Positions 33,898 to 44,405 of a stretch of 64,000 nt of DNA are shown here, piece by piece. The stretch's first letter is position 1. The number at the start of each line of letters is the position of its first letter. The translations under genes were made by a program, and so were the position numbers. A model generated the notes under the pieces. That model was not told where the DNA came from, did no database searches, and saw nothing but the letters and a program-made list of their open reading frames with translations. Source of the DNA: Tetracladium setigerum (taxonomy: Eukaryota; Ascomycota; Leotiomycetes; Helotiales); NCBI GenBank assembly GCA_031472005.1, contig PZJY01000007.1, forward strand, positions 1,240,001 to 1,304,000. The letters are read 5' to 3'.

Positions 33898-34616
33898 ATG
33901 CTCTCCATCAAGTCCGCCAGTGCTGTCGCACTCCTCTTCGCCAGCTCGGTCACGGCGCAATTCAACTACACCGTCGACCCAGCTACCGTTCTACCTGACA
34001 TTCGAGGTGAGTCAATATCCTGTTCTATCCTCATCCTCTCGACAGATCCTTTGACGCCTTTGGACACCGAACTAACCGGCTGGCAGCAAACTGGTGCGCT
34101 GGTCAACAAAATACCTGCGGCACCCTCTGTGACTCCGCCGCGAGCGCGAACGAGTGCGATCCTGTATGTCTAAACTTATGGAATCTTGTGCTTCCTTCTC
34201 AATGCTAACATGCAACGCAGGCCACCTTCAAATTCAGCTGTCTCTGCTCTGCCAACAACTCCGCACCCGGTCTTCAGTACTACACCATTTCAATGCCTTC
34301 CTACCTTTGCGAAGAAGAGTTCAAGATCTGCAACGCAGCCGAGGTTAGCGCCGCTGGCAAGGCCAGATGTCTTGCTACCAAGAAGGCTTCCTGCGGTGTC
34401 CTCGATCCAGCTACTTATACTCCCGCCGCTGCTGAGTCTTCATCGGCTACTGCCTCTGGAAGCTCCTCGACCGCTGCTCCTGCTGCCAGTGGTACTGGTA
34501 CTGCAGCTGCAGCACCATCTACAACCACATCTTCCGGTCTCGCTCCTACCATGATCGCAGGTCTCGGCAAAGGCGCATTCGCCGTTGGTGTTGCTGCCTT
34601 TGGTCTCCTCATCTAG
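33898..34616 (+). CDS. Secreted GPI-type DUF7707 protein
   Basis: This is a small fungal cell-surface protein of unknown role. The model is join(33898..34006,34087..34163,34221..34616), 193 residues. A signal peptide (MLSIKSASAVALLFASSVTA) is followed by the domain start QFNYTVDPATVLPDIR. A cysteine-rich core comes next (WCAGQQNTCGTLC, CDP, FSCLC, LCEEEFKICNA, CLATKKASC) with eight or more paired cysteines. A Ser/Ala/Thr-rich stalk follows. The C-terminus is hydrophobic (GKGAFAVGVAAFGLLI), as in GPI-anchored proteins. Introns use GTGAGT and GTATGT donors. Family assignment rests on the domain start and cysteine pattern. Confidence 0.85.
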
Positions 34617-35627
34617 TTTGGAACGGAACTTTGAGGCTTGATCTGTCACTCGCGGGTGGATTGTTCTTTCGACAATGACATTTCGCTTTTGAGACGTCTT
34701 CGGCGATTGTGCATACTTCTTTTATAGCGTTGTTTATTTTTTAGCTTTGGTGTTTGGCCCGCAAAGCGTGCTTTTTACCTCGGTTGCGAACTTTTCGATG
34801 GATCGATTCTCGACCGAATGTAGGAGAGGCATTGGTCGATTAGATTGGTCAGTCACTTAATATTGGACGGAGGACGATTGATGGATGTTATGAAGATGAT
34901 GGTGGGATGGCGTGTTACGGGCAAAAATGCGAGATGGGCTTGGGGGAAAATACAAGTCTAGTATAGGGAATACAAACATCAAGAACAGCAAGGTTCCAGT
35001 CATATTTGGTGTTCCTGGTAAGTACTCAAAGATGAAAATTTCTGGTAGTAACAAAATAGCAGGCAATTGGGAACGGGTAAAGTATGATGCTACTGTAGTT
35101 GATGTTCCCTCCATTCCTCATACACGAACTAGTCTTAACACCCCTTTCTTCAATTTTGGATGCATGCGAAAGCGCGGGCGAAAGCGTTATTGACTAGTGG
35201 TCAAGTTCCAGTCATATACATATACTCACCCTACTTGCATTACATCACGTCTCTCATAACTTCCACAACTGACCAAGTCCTCCATGCTGCCACCCCCAAT
35301 TGCCAGTAGTCTTGCATGGAATGTTGAAGAGGCATGCTGTTTCTCTTCACAGGGTTCTAGGTTAACTAAATTCTAGGAAAATACGTGTAGGCGCCGTTGT
35401 AGATTGGCAGAAACAATAAAGATTACTTAATCCATTGTCTCTGTCTCGTTTCTCTGTCAATCATTACAATTCCATAGTAAGGCGTTCTTTCTTTGTTTTC
35501 CTTTGCAGGAGAATCTATCTATGGGCATTTCCTTGAGAAGGTTCGTTGGCGTTGTTCTATGTCAATGCCAACGCCACTCTGAAAGACAATACGTATTGTT
35601 TATATATACACCAGTCCAAGAAGCCCC
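34617..35627. other. Intergenic, no supported gene
   Basis: The 3' region of the DUF7707 gene is followed by about 1 kb without coding signal on either strand. Confidence 0.55.
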
Positions 35628-36797
35628 ATGAAAAACACGTTCTCCGTTTACGCAGTCTTTCCAGATGAATTCACAGCTACTATTGAGAACCCACTCAGCT
35701 TCTCAGTTAAACTTGAATTCCTCCTGACATACGTTCCTTGTCATAAACCCATTCCATACTCCTTCGCGCAGCGAACCTTTCGATTTCCTCACCACAGATT
35801 CAACAGCGCTGAAAATTGCTCGTGTTTGGGTGAAACAAAATACACACCCATTCAAGCGAGACAAATCCATCAGGATGCAGCTATCGAACACATAGCAGAC
35901 GCGCTTCGAAAAGCCGATATTCTTGGTGACGGTGGTCGCTGGGTATCTTCCAAGGAGGGAAAGTTCGAGAATCTACCGGCGTGGAGTATCCGACGAAATG
36001 ACACCGTCAAATATCTTTACGATATCATCAGCAAATACGATTACTTTACTTTGGTGTGGAAATTTCTACGCTTGCTTTTTACTATGACAAACGAGCACTC
36101 CATCGCATCGAAACTTTCTGTCAGCTAGTGGCAAACACTTATCTGGTCTTGACGAACCCCTCATGCGGCATGACTATCACAGTAGGCAATGGCCTTACCG
36201 GCTTCGAGTTCTTTGTTGCAAAAATCTTGACCATGCTATTTTGGTCGTACGAGAACCAGTTCAACAGTCTCGTCAACAATCCCCGCATTCATACTACCTG
36301 GAATCCATCGATGAGGGATAGTTCGAATTTGCAAGCTGACTACCAACTATCACACCAAGGCCGATGCGCTACAGCTGCTGAAGGCATTCATCAGATCTAA
36401 AAACAAGCAGTCTGTTGGAGTTGCTACTCCTGATCGGCCACGGGGATGCAGAAACAACAAGGGAATTTCAACTTCTCACACTTCTATCATGCTGATTGCT
36501 TGAGAAAATATGGAGACGGAAATTCCAAGTGGAGAGAGAGGATTGAATTCCGAGCCCAAGTCGCAACCTTCGCCAGCGAAGAGGTCGTGAACTGCATCGA
36601 GATGTGGGTAGGTATTGTCGACTTTGTGCCTGCACAATCGGCAGGTGAGGGGCACCATCAAGCCATCGGATGTATTCGAGACGCGGGAGAAATTGGGGGA
36701 TGGTCAAAACGATGCTCGAGAAGAAGCTTCTGATCCAATACTCACAGAAGAAGGTGTATTCGACATCATCGATTTTCTGATATTCTGTGGACTCTAG
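35628..36797 (+). pseudogene. Second decayed amidoligase-family gene
   Basis: Family blocks occur in order but in different plus-strand frames. SFSVKLEFLLTYVP near 35700 stands where active relatives have a GVEIEF-type motif. LPAWSIRRNDTV lies near 35970-36010. YFGVEISTLAFYY and ALHRIETFCQLVANTYLVL lie near 36050-36150. NPSCGM then TITVGNGLTGFEFF lies near 36155-36215, where the catalytic HVHV is replaced. RIEFRAQVATFASEEVVN lies near 36538-36595, in place of TIEFRQHEGT. Frame changes fall near 36045, between about 36390 and 36450, and near 36615. In-frame stops occur between the blocks, and no GT-AG pairs that I can find remove them all. Loss of the catalytic His pair shows the product would be inactive even if joined. 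Confidence 0.75.
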
Positions 36798-36885
36798 CAA
36801 CAAAGCACGCTATCACAATGACAAATGGGTCCAGCGCTCTCCTCCTCTCGAACGACTGGGGCGAGCTTTTAGCAATTGCATCACA

Positions 36886-37731
36886 ATGGGAATAGTTGGG
36901 GACCATAAACAGCTGGACGATAATGGGGACATGAAGGTAAATGCTGCTCGGAAGAATCTCTCGGTAATACTCAAGGAAGCAGAGCAGGATTTTGATAGAA
37001 ATACATCGCTTAATCCTAGTGACGAGCCGATTCGGCCAGAACATCATCACGAAGACTTGCTATTCATTTCAACACCTCCACCTGGTCCGACTCCTCCACC
37101 ACAAAAGGGTATTGATATCTCTGATTGTACGAAGAGTGCCGAGACTGCGGAAGAGAGAGACATGGTAAGATGGGGAGGCTCCGATTCATCAACTGTCGTT
37201 AATGTCAAAACTGACCCTTCGATAACTAGAATTGAATCCATTCTCAATTCTCATGATAAGAGCGACGATTCCATCATCACCACTACAATCACCGCCCATG
37301 ACTCTCTAGATTTGCTACCGGAAAATCAAGAGGGAATCCACGCCGTGTCAACGCCAAAACGAAACCACACCATATTCTCAGATCTCGATGCCGAAGAACG
37401 TCGTCTCGAGGCCGAAATCACACACGAAGAGGCACTGCTAGCTCAATATGACAATCCAATTAAGGCGAAGCGTGAGATAGGTGCACGGAGGGTCAAGATG
37501 CTCGAGAGATCTTTTCAGCAGGAGAGGGAATTGGCTCAGGCAGCTTCAAGCGAACAAGAGAGGTTGGCGGATGTGCAGTGGAGGGAGAGGCTGGGAATCA
37601 TGGAGGGATTGGAGGCGGGCGAAATCATGGGCGTGGAGAATCCGTTTGAGTGTAATAGACGAGTTTCACAGAGCTGGAAAACGGAACAATTGATTAGTCC
37701 GGAGTGTATGTCTTTTCAAGAAGGGGTTTGA
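36886..37731 (+). CDS. Acidic coiled-coil open frame, probably the tail of the amidoligase relic
   Basis: This is an intact frame (open from 36787; first ATG 36886) of 281 residues following the amidoligase blocks directly. It contains a proline-rich patch (TPPPGPTPPPQKG) and then a long charged helix (DLDAEERRLEAEITHEEALL, QQERELAQAASSEQERLAD). I recognise no catalytic domain. Because the preceding decayed gene seems to run into it through one more frame change near 36790, it may be the surviving C-terminal region rather than an independent gene. The codons look protein-like over the full length. Confidence 0.4.
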   Translation: MGIVGDHKQLDDNGDMKVNAARKNLSVILKEAEQDFDRNTSLNPSDEPIRPEHHHEDLLFISTPPPGPTPPPQKGIDISDCTKSAETAEERDMVRWGGSDSSTVVNVKTDPSITRIESILNSHDKSDDSIITTTITAHDSLDLLPENQEGIHAVSTPKRNHTIFSDLDAEERRLEAEITHEEALLAQYDNPIKAKREIGARRVKMLERSFQQERELAQAASSEQERLADVQWRERLGIMEGLEAGEIMGVENPFECNRRVSQSWKTEQLISPECMSFQEGV

Positions 37732-37872
37732 TGTTTGTTTACCCTAGCGAACGAGGGTTGGCGTTTGATATAGAGATTTTAGAGTGTTGTTAATTGTATT
37801 ATCCAAAGCAATATGTTTCGTATCATCAAGCGGCCCGTGTAGAGTCTTGATTGTAGCATTATTCATTATTCA

Positions 37873-39098
37873 TTACTCCGGCCACACTTCCATCATATCT
37901 AACCACTCAAGTGTGAATCCCAACATGATCTTCGACCAATCTCGCACAGTCGGTAAATCCAAACTCTCCGCATCGTCATTAATCGCATGCCGTCTTTGAG
38001 ATGGAGATGGAGAAGGCAAAACGTGGACAAACGGCACTCCACGATTCATGAATGGGATGTGATCATAACCCTTCTCAGCTCTTCGTATTTCCCATGAATT
38101 GGGGATAAATACAGCTGGCGACTCGAGAAGTCCGAGACCACGCATTCTGGCCTCGAGATTCCCCATGTTCTTGTGCACCCAGGTAGTTGATTTCAGGTAT
38201 GATGGAACCGTTGGGTTGGGTGAACCAAGAGAGTCGAGGAGAACGAAGATGTTGATCTGGCTCAAGGCGGTTTCGTATCTCGTACCCAAGGGATTGAACT
38301 TTTCTTCCAAGGTTTTACTGAGCGCTCTGAAATTTCTGTTAGCATTCATGTACAACCAATTGTTTTATGGCTATTTCTTACTTGGATCCGTAGAGTGCTG
38401 CTGCGTCGTTTCCATCAAGTGACTCTTTCCCATCGAAGAAGATGATTTGAACGCCCATATCCATTGGTACAGTTCCCCCTTCTCCGAGGGCATCCATCTC
38501 AGTGTGCATCTGGGTGGCATATTTATCTATGCTAGAAGCAATGTCTAATTGGAAGAAAGTTAGTATTTCTGTTGTAAAACTGAACCAGGAATTCCGGCAA
38601 GCGCCGCGGTCACTTTCTCGTCGCAAATTTTGAGATATTCAAGACAAGGAAAATGGATGTAAATGTTCAGCTCAACTTACGCATCAAAATTGCACATGTA
38701 ACACCATCGGTAGCCCCAATAGATCCTCCTGGCAAAGTCTTACTATCATAATGAGCAGCCAAAGTCAACCAATTCGCCTGGCCTGGCTTTGTCCACGGAG
38801 GCTCCCTTCTGAACACGAGATTCGCAATTGGAACATCTGTACCCGCCTCCGTTCTTGAGGTTGAATTATACCATTCGAGATTCCATTTCGGAAGATTCGT
38901 GCTGAAGAAATTGACAAAATGATGTTGGACACTTGCATGCCCCGCGCTTCCTGGCACTCGAGGTATCAGGATTGGGGAAAGAAGAGTGTCATAATCTAAT
39001 GCAGATACGTTTCCTAAGAACGCATCAGACAGAGGTGCATATCCATAAGTAAATGGTATGAATGCGATGGCCTGGAGAAGCAGAAGCCGAGAAAACAT
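37873..39098 (-). CDS. Secreted glutaminyl-peptide cyclotransferase-like protein (M28 family) with altered catalytic residue
   Basis: Glutaminyl cyclases convert N-terminal Gln to pyroglutamate in the secretory pathway using one zinc. The model is complement(join(37873..38326,38382..38544,38681..39098)), 344 residues. A signal peptide (MFSRLLLLQAIAFIPFTYG) leads the protein. Zinc-site motifs are AAHYDSK (residues 115-120) with GATDG (Asp131), then FFDGKES (179-181) and GVPFVHVLPSPSP. In active relatives the third motif is DGEEAF, whose first Glu is the catalytic base and second Glu a zinc ligand. Here Lys179 replaces the catalytic Glu while Glu180 is kept. The motif after the last His is also unusual (SQRRHAINDD). 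The zinc site may be intact but cyclase activity is doubtful. Introns start GTAAGT and GTAAGA. Confidence 0.85.
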
Positions 39099-39611
39099 AG
39101 GGAGCGAACATTGAAGGAGAATGAAAACGAGCTGCAGACGAGAAAAACAGAGGGAAGCTCACGAGGGGGATGATCGTTCTTCTTTCGATAGATTCCGGAC
39201 TTTGGGCCGGAGGAATAATACCAGATGAGCTCAACCCTCCCCACTTTGTTTGAGGTTGTGGTTGTTCGGTTTCGAGGTTTCAGAGATGTCTTGATTATGC
39301 CCAAAGCACGCCAAGATCGCTTAAGCACCCTTCCCGTCCGGGCCAAGATAAACAAACCTCCCCACAGCGATCGAGGAGGTGTTTCGTGAAGCCGACTGAA
39401 AGTAGGCGTGAAACCGGTGTGTGGGATTCGTCAGTGTTCGGGTGGCGGCAGTTGGTGCATGCTTCCAGAATGTCATGTTGCGGAATCCTCGCTCTCGGTG
39501 CAGAAGCATCTTGACTGCCAATACTAAATCTTCCTTTCTAAAATCTTCATCCGAAACTATCATCAACGCAGGCGTTCTAATTCACTTCCAATACACATCA
39601 ACTCCGATAAT
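39099..39611. promoter_or_regulatory. Promoter region between divergent glutaminyl-cyclase-like and UstYa-like genes
   Basis: The two start codons face away from each other across 513 bp, so both promoters must be here. I see no motif I would name. Confidence 0.45.
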
Positions 39612-40658
39612 ATGTCAAATCAACTCAGATACCAGAATCTTGAAGATCAAGATGATTCTTCCATCACCGAAGTCGAGGATTCCTTGATGGGAGACGAGAA
39701 GCAGATGAACCGGGACGAATATGGACGAAGATACAGGACGAAATCTAAGAAAATATCTTGTTTGACGATTCTGAAAGAGGCTCGATTCTTTCTCGACACC
39801 ATTTTATTGCTTGCCATTGTTGGACTGTTACTGCGGAAGCCATCACAGGAAGTCATTCCCACGACCAGCGAGAGGGATGTTGGCGGTGACATGACAGGAG
39901 TTGGGCCACATCGTAGGTCTCGCTGTCTTTGCAAGCATGGCATTTATCTTACGAGCAACTAGTTCCAACCCAAATAACGACTTTCCATATCAATCAAACT
40001 TTTGCACCTTACAATACATCAGAGTTTTTCCGAGAAGAGGTTCTCACTGCATGGAACGAAATTCTACCCGGTATGAGAATCTGCTTTATGCTCTTTAAGA
40101 TTGGATATGAAACTAATTTTTCAACAGTTGGGATGGGCTTCCAGTGGGTGAATAATACCGAGAAATATCACGATCTCCCTACTCCTATTATCTGGGACAA
40201 GAATATGACCGTATTCACAACCTCGATGACACATCAACTCCATTGCCTGTTCGCGATAGTTGAGACCTATTCAGGACTTACCTCCAATACAACCTTACCT
40301 GATGATCACCACTGGCATATGTACGTTCAGGCAGTCCAACAGCCCCCTCATTCCTTTCCATATTTAGTCTGAATAACACCAAACTAACACTTCTTTCAAA
40401 CAGGATCCATTGCTTCGATTATATGCGTCAGGCAATCCTGTGTTCCGCAGACATGGCACTCGAAGGATTAGAAACTACCTTCCCAGATCACAACGGTGGC
40501 TCGGACGGGTGGGACTCGAAGCATGGTAAGTTGCACTGCCAACATCGCGATGAAGAAATTGCACTTACTAACATGCACAAATAGTTTGCAAGGATCCTAA
40601 AGCGGTCACAAGTTATTTGGAAAGTGTGAGAGCGTATGATGACCAGCAGATTTATTGA
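39612..40658 (+). CDS. UstYa-like DUF3328 family protein
   Basis: UstYa-family proteins are membrane-bound fungal oxidases, several of which cyclise ribosomally made peptides (ustiloxin, phomopsin, cyclochlorotine pathways). The model is join(39612..39912,39963..40070,40128..40320,40404..40525,40585..40658), 265 residues, all junctions in frame. A hydrophilic N-terminus precedes one membrane helix (FFLDTILLLAIVGLLLR, about 58-75). The luminal domain contains SEFFREEVLTAWNEILP, then the two HxxHC-type motifs: HQLHCLFAIVETY near residue 182, and HWHMIHCFDYMRQAILCSAD near 199-218. It ends with VCKDPKAV...LESVRAYDD, as is common for the family. The acceptor of intron 1 (ACTAG at 39962) was chosen because it alone keeps frame. 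A secreted repeat-precursor gene begins 2.1 kb downstream, which may be its substrate. Confidence 0.87.
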
Positions 40659-42762
40659 TCTTGAGCAGCAAAAAATGAATAGAGTAGACGAAGAACGATT
40701 ACAAGACGAACAATATTTCTGGGCGTTATGGGGTTTGGGGCTTTAGCGATAATAAAGATACAGCACTTTGACAGGTTCAATAAGTCTGGTCCCAGAAATA
40801 TTATGTGGTTCGATGCTGGCTCAGATTTGAAATCCTCCGCGGTGCATCACGCTTTGATCCAATCACTTGAAGTTCGTGAATTCAAGAAAGAAATAGAGAT
40901 TTTGACTTTGCTACTTGATTTTAGCAACAACTGTTCATAATAGGTAGTATAGATTGGTATCTTGAATTGTGGGTGAGTGAGCCTGTTACAAGAAAGTCGT
41001 AACCCGGGGTTAGCTAACCTACATTTTGTATTTTCTTCTGGTACTGAACACCCGGTGAATTTAGTTGTTCTATTAATGATATTTCCTCTTGTTGAACCCT
41101 GTTCCACGTTCATCTGAAGGTTGTCCTAAGAGCCCCGAGAAAAGGAGGACGAGCCGGCTCTAAAGTTACTTTTCCCCATAGTTTTGTTAGCTAGACCGCT
41201 TGTTGAATGATATCACTTTTTATAGCTATATCTTTAATGTTTACTTTCTCATGGCATCAAAGTCTCGACCATTTAAGACTAAATTTCTAGATATGGATTG
41301 CTGGGTAATTGGGAATAATTTCAAGTACGGGTTGCCCTTCCAATGTCCACCTTGCTGCTTCGGCGGCAGGTGAAGATGGGGAATCTTCCTGATGAACTGT
41401 CCAAGTAGTGTTGCGAGTAAAACTTCAAGACTCAAACTCGAAAACTGATCATCACACCGCTAGAGAAAGAGAATCTGACAGAGGATATCAAGAACAGTGG
41501 AGTTGTGCTTGAGGATCAAATTCGCGCAAAGGTCATCAACAATTCTATCACACCGGGGCAAATCCGAATATCGAAAAGTGGGATCTGGGAAATGCATGCC
41601 GAATTCCGGTCTATCTATTATACAGAATTTGCACCTCCAGCTTTGTTCTGTTTCACCTCTCAAATGCGGGTGTTGAAAAGACGGGATGAGGGTTTGGAGC
41701 GCTTGGACGTCGAGCAGCGCAACTCCCGCAACTCGAGACGGGCGCCAAGCTTTCGAAACGTAATTCACGACACGGCTGGGATGTCTCTTTACAAAGCTGT
41801 CACGGATGGTGTTTCTAGTTATTTGTTCATCTGACTCAATGCGAATTTTCGTCATGGAATCTACGTTTCTCTTTATGGAAAGCCAACGGATCATTCAAAG
41901 TCAAATAATTCCTGGCTGCACCAAGTCAGATTCCAAGAACCTTCTCAAGTCTTGTCCCTACGAACTCAGCAATGATGCAATTCTATAAAGAAACTTCAAA
42001 TACTGTAGGTGTACTGATAGTCTATTATTGAATGGCTTGGCGATCCTAGTGCACATGTTGGTTTGTTGTTTTGTAGGGAGATATAGCCGAGCGTTTGGTC
42101 TTGAGGCTTGCGCCTCCTCTTCCATAAACAAAGGTATGATCGACAATATGATTCACAAGTCCCGAGGACGTAGTCAGAAGGTGGATATTTGATCATTTTA
42201 AGATTTTCCTTGACAGATACGCGAGTATGCCCTAGTTGATAGAAATGTATTAAGCATTAGATGCTTGGCTATTCTAGGATTGTTGATACACACCGGATCC
42301 AAGAAATGGAGAATACGGACTGCTTGGGTGGAACAACGATGTCTTAAAACATCAATTCCCACCAATGACTATCATGCTTTAAAGCTCGAGCTTTGCAAGC
42401 AAGCATTTCCTTCTTGGTCTTCCCAACATCAAGCGAACGAAGTACGAGTCGGTCGGTTTGGCCCGACCTCTGCTTCTGGAAAATGGAATCCGAAGCAACG
42501 ACGCGTTCCTGGTTTCTGCCGATTTCAGAAAGCCATCACAGTTTCACGAATAAAAGATGGGGCTGTACGACAAGTGCGCCACCTTGCAATAACTATTAGT
42601 ATCTTTGACGCCGAGGGAATTTGAGCACTTTTCTCTCATCACTCTCATCTTCATTATCAACTTACACAAACAAGTTCTACTTTCTCTAGCTGCCGGCAGC
42701 CTTTCTTTACACTCACCTTCATTCACATTTTTTATCCGTTTCAGACTAATAATACCGTCATC
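40659..42762. other. Intergenic between UstYa-like gene and repeat-precursor gene
   Basis: Open frames of 100-145 codons occur on both strands around 41460-41900, but they overlap each other and have no motifs or splice partners. I find no second oxidase, peptidase or transporter gene. The last 150 bases before 42763 are a normal pyrimidine-rich leader. Confidence 0.55.
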
Positions 42763-43907
42763 ATGCAACTCACAAGCATCACTCAATTTTTGGTTTTGGC
42801 ATTGGCCGCTGGTATGCCAATTGCTTCCGCTGTTCCTCTCGAAGGAAGCACTGGCTTGGACGCAAGACACCACAAGGGTTTCGGTGGTGCAGCTGGTACG
42901 TTCTCAGAGTTTACTTTCTCTTTAGAGTTTTCTCCACAGTCCATCAGCAATGAACATACTAACACTTCTCTCAACAGGTGGTGCCGCAGGTGGTGCAGCT
43001 GGTATGTGGCCAAACTTCCTCTACCGACAGCTTTGAGCTATAGCTCTTAACGCCCTCTTCTCCACTGTTCACTACAGACAAAAGCAGCCTTCCATTATGT
43101 GCTGCAGTCATACTAACCACTTCTGGGTATAGGAGCAGGTGGATTAGCCGCTCTCTTCGGCGGTGGAAAGGCCGCCGCCGCCGCCAACAACAACGACAAG
43201 CGTCATCAGTAGGTCTTTGAACTTGCCTGCCAGAAATTCATTTGCTAACTTCCGCGAAGCAAGGGTTTTGGTGCTGCTGCTGGTGGAGCTGGTGCAGCTG
43301 GTGGTGCCGGAAAGGGTGGTCTGGCTGCTCTCTTCGGACGCCACCACAAGGGAAGAGGTGGAGCTGGTATGTTTACAATTCAAACGAAGTCTATACCAAT
43401 ACTGATCATATCAACAGCCGCAGCAAAGGCAAAGGGCGCTGCTGCTGCTGCCAACCAACGTCGTCACCACAAGGGACGAGGTGGAGCTGGTACGTTTGCA
43501 ATCTCACTGGACTCTCCTTTCATCGTATCAATGCTAAATAATATGAATAGCCGCAGCAAAGGCAAAGGGCGCTGCTGCTGCCGCCAACCAACGTCGTCAC
43601 CACAAGGGAAGGGGTGGAGCCGCAGCTGGTATGTTTGCAATCTCTCTCTCTCTCTCTCTTCTACTTGAACATCGATGCTAATTATGATCACTAGGTGGAG
43701 CTGCAGCTGGTACGTGAACACTCACATCCCATGCTTTCAATCTCGATGTCATCTCATGAATACTGTACTAACTTCTACAGCTGGTGGAGCTGGTGCAGCA
43801 AAGGGTGCTGGAGGGTTGGGTATGTTATCCGAGCTTCCTATTGTTATTTATTCGTACAGTATACTAACCACTATCTCGCAGCCGCACTTCTCGGAGGAGC
43901 AAACTAA
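42763..43907 (+). CDS. Secreted repeat precursor with basic processing sites (Kex2-processed repeat / RiPP-like)
   Basis: The model has nine exons: join(42763..42895,42978..43001,43133..43208,43260..43366,43418..43489,43551..43628,43695..43709,43781..43819,43882..43907), 189 residues. Every intron has GT-AG ends and frame is kept. A signal peptide (MQLTSITQFLVLALAAGMPI ASA) leads a mature part made almost only of Gly, Ala, His, Lys and Arg. The unit HHKGFG or HHKGRG starts at residues 36, 77, 106, 130 and 154, each time directly after basic residues (AR, KR, GR, RR, RR). GGLAAL(F/L) occurs near residues 55-61, 97-103 and at the end. Exons 5 and 6 (72 and 78 nt) are near-identical copies. All internal exons (3 and 4 taken together) are multiples of three with phase-1 borders. 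The product looks like a precursor cut by Kex2 into small cationic peptides. There is no Tyr or Cys in the repeats. A Gly-rich structural protein is the alternative. Confidence 0.8.
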
Positions 43908-44405
43908 GTGGCGAACGTGATGGCATTAATGAGATCAGGATATTAGAAATAGTTCAGTACATGCAAATACCATATCATTCATTTTACCATCTCTTCCTAA
44001 GTCCATCATCCATGGCGATTTGACTTTTTGACAGTGTGCACTCCAAGATTTTTGCCCATCTTCTACGGTATTTTCGCGGCCTCGGACCGGTCCCACTCAG
44101 AGAGAGGAGAGAGGTTATATATATTTACATCGATATCAGTGGAACATGGTTGGTAACTTGCAAGCGAAGGTGTCGTGGTACATGAGGGAGACTGTTATTT
44201 GACACTGAACTACAAGGCAAGAACCAATCGACACCCAAAAAACTTTGTTTAGTTCACAATGGAATTCTGTAGGATTAAGGGACGGACTTCAGCTATAGCA
44301 TAGTGTTATGAGAGCGAGGGGGTATTCGATAGAATGAAATATCGTTAAATGATTATTATTACGTTAATATCCCCCTACGAGTATACATTCCATGCCATCT
44401 GAGAT
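43908..44405. other. Intergenic between convergent genes
   Basis: The 3' flanks of the repeat precursor and the CHRD gene; nothing else seen. Confidence 0.55.

Noticed and set aside
40381..40403. Alternative UstYa-like model ending at the stop just after HWHM
   Set aside because: Splicing at 40320/40404 keeps frame and adds the second conserved HC motif, so the longer form is clearly right.
41460..41894. A 144-codon minus-strand frame between the UstYa-like gene and the repeat precursor
   Set aside because: Considered as a missing RiPP-cluster enzyme, but it has no family motif or splice sites, and an equally long frame lies opposite it.
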